A stretch of 64,000 bases of DNA from Pseudoneurospora amorphoporcata (taxonomy: Eukaryota > Ascomycota > Sordariomycetes > Sordariales > Sordariaceae). The stretch spans positions 62,001 through 126,000 of the forward strand of contig MU859118.1 in NCBI GenBank assembly GCA_033297205.1, given 5' to 3'. Numbering within the stretch: position 1 is the stretch's first letter; every line of letters begins with the position of its first letter. The position numbers and the translations under genes are program-made. The notes under the pieces are model-generated. The model did no database searches, was not told the DNA's origin, and worked only from the letters and a program-made list of their open reading frames with translations. Positions 59,725-64,000 of this stretch are shown in pieces.

Positions 59725-61082
59725 TGATATTGAGGAGAGGGGAGGAAAACCTAGCCAGGTGTTGGAACAACTGATATCCTTTGTGGGGTCTAGTTAGTGG
59801 TCTTTGAACCAATTTCCACGTTTTAGGATTTGCATAGGTTATGGTGTACAGGCTTGGCTATACTATCTATGGGTTGCGGTTGAGGGGATTGCGAAAATGA
59901 ATTTGCACAGAGCAAGGAGCAGAGACAGCGAGGCTCGATTGCTTACCTACCTGACATGAGTACAAGTCTATTGAAATCATCTTGATGACTCGGACGAGCT
60001 GTGATAATGTGCATGAAAGCCGTTCGGTCAGATCCCGAGTCCAAGAGTCTTCCAGCTGCTTCGTATTACCCGCCCATGCCCGCGCCGCGCTTCGTTGCCT
60101 GCCTACCTGCCTATCTACTGCGCACACACCCGGACGATTGCCCTTTCTTTCCCCAACCCAACAGCCAACGACAAGCCAAACAGTTAACAAGCCAACCGAC
60201 CAACCAACCAACCGTCCTCCCTCGAGCTATTAACCAACGAGCCGGGTTTCTTCTTTTATCTATACTACATGACCTACATGCCTTTTCAGTCACACAAGCT
60301 TGGTGGGAGAACATCCTCGGCAGGCACGACAACACATATGGCAGGCAGGCAACCTTCTTTTTTTGCCCTCGCTCCTTCCGTCGTAGAGAATTGCCAGAGG
60401 GAAGAGGGACACTGGAGGGAGGTCGGTCGCGGCGAAGAAAGGTGCCAAAAATAATGAAACATCGGCTGTTTCGTTTCACGTTCAAGGCTCAGCAGTCTCG
60501 CCATGTTGCGTTTCATCATACGGCCATGGTATGGAAGGGAACGGAAAAGGTTACATCGCTTTGATCGAGCGTTAAGATCGTTTGTGTCACGAGGTAAGTA
60601 AGGTTAGATGAACAGAAACTACAACGCTTCGCGCTTTCCACAAAGATGAAGTGCCCTTGGCAGGTGGTGATGGGTATGACGAGGCGGGAGACATAACAGT
60701 CGCTGTTTGGTAGATACAGAAGTAGAACTGAGGTTAAATAACGAGATATAGGTCGTGTTAAGAGCAGAGATCGCAGTACAACGAGGTCTGCAGACAGAGA
60801 GGAAAGAAAGATACTTTTACGGGTCCACAAATGAACTTGTCGCCTAAAATCTTCACCCTTATACAAATATTGAACATAAGGAACAAGTGAGACGTCGTCG
60901 GGTTCTCATGATACAGTGATAGATACCAACCACTACCCTTTAACTGATACGACTACTCCCAGCTCCGGCTTTCACATCTCAACCATCGTCTTAAGTAAAG
61001 AAACATGCTACCAAGTGGAAATCATTCTGCGTATCAATACTCAATTAACCCATCTTCAGCAGCAACCGAACCTTTTCACTCC
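59725..61082. other. intergenic between convergent RCO1 and PDS5
   Basis: 1.36 kb holding both 3' UTRs. A short tetranucleotide tract (ACCA repeats, about 60196-60212) is present. A 187-codon plus-strand frame (60001-60564) has no coding character I can defend. Confidence 0.5.
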
Positions 61083-64000
61083 TCACTCCTCATCCATAGC
61101 ATCCTCATCCTCCTCATCCTCCGTTGGCTGCTTCCCCCTTGTACTCCTACCGCTTCTCCTAGCTGGAGCCGGTGCAGCGGCAGCCTTTACCTTCCCTTTT
61201 GTAGCAGCGGCAGCAGCCTTTGTCTTAGCTGGAGCTTTTGCCTTGCGGCCATTAGCGGCTGCTTTGCGTGCTGGTGGGGCCGCTTCTTCCTCCTCTTCCT
61301 CCTGCTCGTCCTCTTCGTTCTCTTCCTCCGCCACTGGCTCTTCGACTTCGACTTCGGCTTCGGCTTCGGCTTCGGGCTCATCAGCCATCTCGACATCGCT
61401 GAGCTCGCTTAGATCGCTGTCGTCCTTATCTTTGGCTGGTGCTGCTGCGGCCCTACCACGTCCGCTCTTTCTCGCAGCGTTCCTAACCGGCAGAGAGGCA
61501 GCGGCTTTCTTGCCCTTGGCGGCCGCGCTGGCGTTTTTGGTAGCAGCGGGCTGGCCTTCTTCCTCCTCTTCGGCGGCAGATGCTTCCTCCTGTTCCTCTC
61601 CGGGTTCATCAACTTCCTCGTCTTCCCTTTCCTTCTCCTTCCTTTTACTGCTCCTCGCTGAAGCGCTCGCCTTGGCAGAAGTACCCTTCTGCGGCGCCTC
61701 CTCCCCACTTTCCTTACCATCTCCCTCGTTGTCCTCGTCGTTATCGTCTTCATCGAGGTATTCCCACTCGGCCACACCCTCCAACATCTCCTCATCGTCA
61801 TCCTCCGAGTCGCGCTCTGTGTAGGGGCCCTTGGCTTTGTTCGCCGCGCGACGAGAGCTCTGTCGGCGCTCGGACTCGGGAACGGCCGCGCCAGGGGACC
61901 AGTCGTCGCGATCGGACCTCTTCTTGGCCGAAGTCTTCTTGGACTTGGCTGTGGCGATCTTGCGGGAGGATTTGGCTTCACGGTCGCCGTCGCGGTCACT
62001 GGAGGATTTGACTTTCTTGGACTTGTGCCCGTCGCGATTGTTGGTGCCGGTGGCGGCGGACATTGACTTGCGCTTCTGTGAAGGGGAAGTGGTGTTAGTA
62101 GGTTGTACTAGAACGAGGTACAGATCGAGTTTTCTTCCTACGTACCTTCTTCCGATCCATAGCCCTAAGAAGCTCGTCCAGCTTCTCGTCCAAGCCCTCA
62201 GGGAGGTAGGATTTCTCCGCAATCGCCTGCGCTTCGCTATGGGACTGAAGAGCCGTGTACAGACCAAGAGGTAGGCCGACTTTCCCGGGGAACGCAGCGA
62301 AAGCCCAGACCTTCTTCTCCTGCCACTTCCTGATAATGGATTGCGCCAAGTCACTCAAGACCCTGTGTGCGTCGCTGTTCGGGTTGAGCCCATCTTGCGT
62401 CTGCTTTACACGCTCCGCGTACTTGTAGATCAAGCCTAGATTAGACTCGGTGCCTACCAGCACGATGTAGTTGAGGATGTACCGAGCGTGGTCGACGAGG
62501 TATTCTACCTCGTTGCTGTAGTCAGGGTGGTGGGCCAGAAGCGAGATCAGGCGGGCCATGATCGCCTCAAGAACAGGCTGCTTGAGGTTCTGGAAGTGGC
62601 GCGCTCGGGATCGAATCCATGTTTCCACCCTGTTCTTGAACTCGACGTTGGGTTCGAAGGCAGTGAGGAAGATGATGGTGTAGTAACGCGACCGCAGCTT
62701 GCCATCGGCAAGATACTTCTGGAGCTTCCGCACAAAGCCGTGACGCACCTCCTCGACCACGTCTTGGGTGGTCAGGGCCAAAAGGTTGAAATCTGAGGGC
62801 GTGAGCATGTCGTCGAAATGCTTCTGCGTGCAGAGCTTGAGCATCAACTGTGCGGCCAAGAGCCTTAGCCTCGTTTTGTGATGCTTGGGCGTCTCCTTCT
62901 CCTCGACTATCTCGCCTTTCTCCTTGATGATCTTCTTGAGGACCTTCCAGACAGAACTGGCCTTCTCCTTTGCGTCTTCGATATCCTCGATACTCCTAAC
63001 CCTATTGACTAGTGTTTTCAGGGAGATACACTTGGCTTGGATTTCCTCGTCCATATCGGCGTCATTGATCCAATCAGGATCGCTGTCTTTGGCGTCGGTT
63101 CGCACCTGGAGAAGAATCTCCTTAAAGGTCATATTGAGAATCTCATCACTGGCATCCTCAGTAACCTTGGGTGCAAGGAGTTCCAACTGGCTCACGGCAG
63201 TTAGCTTGTTAAGAAAGTTACTCGACCCATACGACCAATCCTTCAATATTCGCTGGAGAATGTCAGTGGCGGTGACCATGCTCTTGTCATCCTTCTTACA
63301 AAGAACAGTGTTGACAGCATGCTTCGAAACCTTGACGGGTTGGCCATAAAGAGCGTAGTTGATCATGGTCTGGACAAATTTCCGATCCATGGCGACATCC
63401 TTAGGGAACTTCCGGGCATACGTGGAGCAAGCCTTGAGCGTTTCCGCTACTATGGGATCGTTCGGCTTTGTGGCAGTAGGCGCCTGATCAACAAGATCCT
63501 TGCAAAGCTGCCCGATATGGGTTTTGAAGAGGTCCGGGTTGCGTTGAGAGATCTCGTTCAAGATCTCGTGCGCAATCGATCCCAAGCCATCCTTGTCTAA
63601 TCTGGAGTAGTCCATGATTGTAGACAAATGACTGCGGTTGAACAGAAGGCAGCCAGAACGGTAAAGTAGAGGAAGCAGAGTGTCGATAACGGAGGGGTCT
63701 TTGCTGGCCATACAGCGCTTGATAAGCTCTTTCAACGCCTTATAAACCGTCTTAAAGTCATTTTCCTGGCCAATGACATATTTAATCAGGTTGTAGTTGC
63801 GGCGGTCGTGGATTTTAGCAAACTTGATCAGGTCGGTCTTGCTCTTAACGTGTTCTGGGAGGAACTGTGCGATGTAATCGGCGGTTTTGTTTAGATTGCT
63901 GGTGATTTTGTCGGCGTTGCTTTCCATAACACCACCGTTGTACCTGTCGCACTGGTCGAGATAGGTTTCCAGAATCTTGGCGAACTGAGGCCGTCTAGAC
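61083..64000 (-). CDS. PDS5: sister chromatid cohesion protein Pds5, 5' end outside window
   Basis: HEAT-repeat regulator of cohesin (BimD in Aspergillus, Spo76 in Sordaria), which binds Scc1 and controls Wapl-dependent release and Eco1-dependent cohesion. The visible exons are 62146-64000, open to the window edge, and 61083-62075, joined by a 70-nt intron (GTACGT..CACAG with CTAAC branch) in phase 0; 949 residues plus a partial codon are visible. The large exon shows regular amphipathic helices (FAKIHDRRNYNLIKYVI, ILNEISQRNPDLF, LLAAQLMLKLC, RYYTIIFLTAF), typical of the Pds5 C-terminal HEAT array. The terminal exon is disordered with alternating Lys/Arg and Glu/Asp runs and AT-hook-like KSGRGR and RRSGRSTRGK, as in fungal and animal Pds5 tails. 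The N-terminal part and start are missing. Confidence 0.92.

Noticed and set aside
60001..60564. 187-codon plus-strand frame between RCO1 and PDS5
   Set aside because: Composition like 3' UTR, includes a simple repeat, no motif, lies in a convergent intergenic region.
1..64000. 5S rRNA (dispersed in Neurospora), functional tRNA, CRISPR, prophage, toxin-antitoxin or biosynthetic cluster
   Set aside because: By eye I found no conserved 5S core sequence, no foldable tRNA and no prokaryotic elements. The genes are typical fungal nuclear genes without a cluster signature.

Overview
The window is nuclear DNA of a filamentous ascomycete, most likely a member of the Sordariales such as Neurospora or Sordaria. 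The reasons are short introns of about 46-90 nt with GT..AG ends and CTAAC-like branch sites, C-ending codon preference in highly expressed genes, and proteins that read as Sordariomycete orthologues (for example the 14.8 kDa complex I subunit and a DUF1770 protein). I count 20 protein-coding loci plus one pseudogene, one poorly supported ORF and one tRNA-like relic. Two genes are cut by the window edges: the PAK kinase CLA4 on the left and the cohesin factor PDS5 on the right. A 10-N assembly gap lies in an intron at 56780-56789.

Layout, left to right. 1-5.2 kb: CLA4 (+, 5' truncated) and a haspin-type kinase (+). 5.3-7.6 kb: two tandem paralogous Cys/His-rich genes (-), one clearly dead and one with a single-base frameshift, separated by an AT-rich MITE-like inverted-repeat element. 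8-13.5 kb: a V-ATPase proteolipid gene, prephenate dehydratase and translation release factor eRF1 (all -). 14.7-18.7 kb: a DUF1770 gene (+) with a GC-AG intron, then an RSF1-like DDT/WHIM chromatin protein (-). 20.9-24.4 kb: ribosomal protein uL2 and adenosine kinase (both +). 26.6-35.3 kb: an EST1/SMG7 protein (-), a ZNF511-like zinc-finger protein (+), the splicing factor BUD31 (-), complex I subunit nuo14.8 (+) and the RNA polymerase I/III subunit RPC19 (-). 35.3-42.9 kb: a gene-poor, partly AT-rich stretch holding a tRNA-like relic and a decayed-looking coding remnant. 43-51.8 kb: a polyglutamine protein (+), SNF5 (-) and an EBP1/Cdb4 protein (+). 54-64 kb: the Rpd3S subunit RCO1 (+, long introns) and PDS5 (-).

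Most genes are unrelated housekeeping genes, each with its own promoter, and nothing looks like an operon or a secondary-metabolite cluster. Five of the loci act on chromatin or chromosomes (haspin, RSF1-like, SNF5, RCO1, PDS5), which I treat as coincidence. I built the splice models by hand. Every complete multi-exon model listed closes to a whole number of codons and joins family-conserved motifs, except the two Cys/His-rich copies, whose frames are broken. I found no convincing novel multi-gene system. The most interesting points are the paired broken Cys/His genes flanking the MITE-like element, the divergent V-ATPase c-type proteolipid with a 13-nt microexon, the GC-AG intron and possible extra 3' exon of the DUF1770 gene, the in-frame presequence-like extension of adenosine kinase, and the unexplained material at 36.4-37.2 kb.
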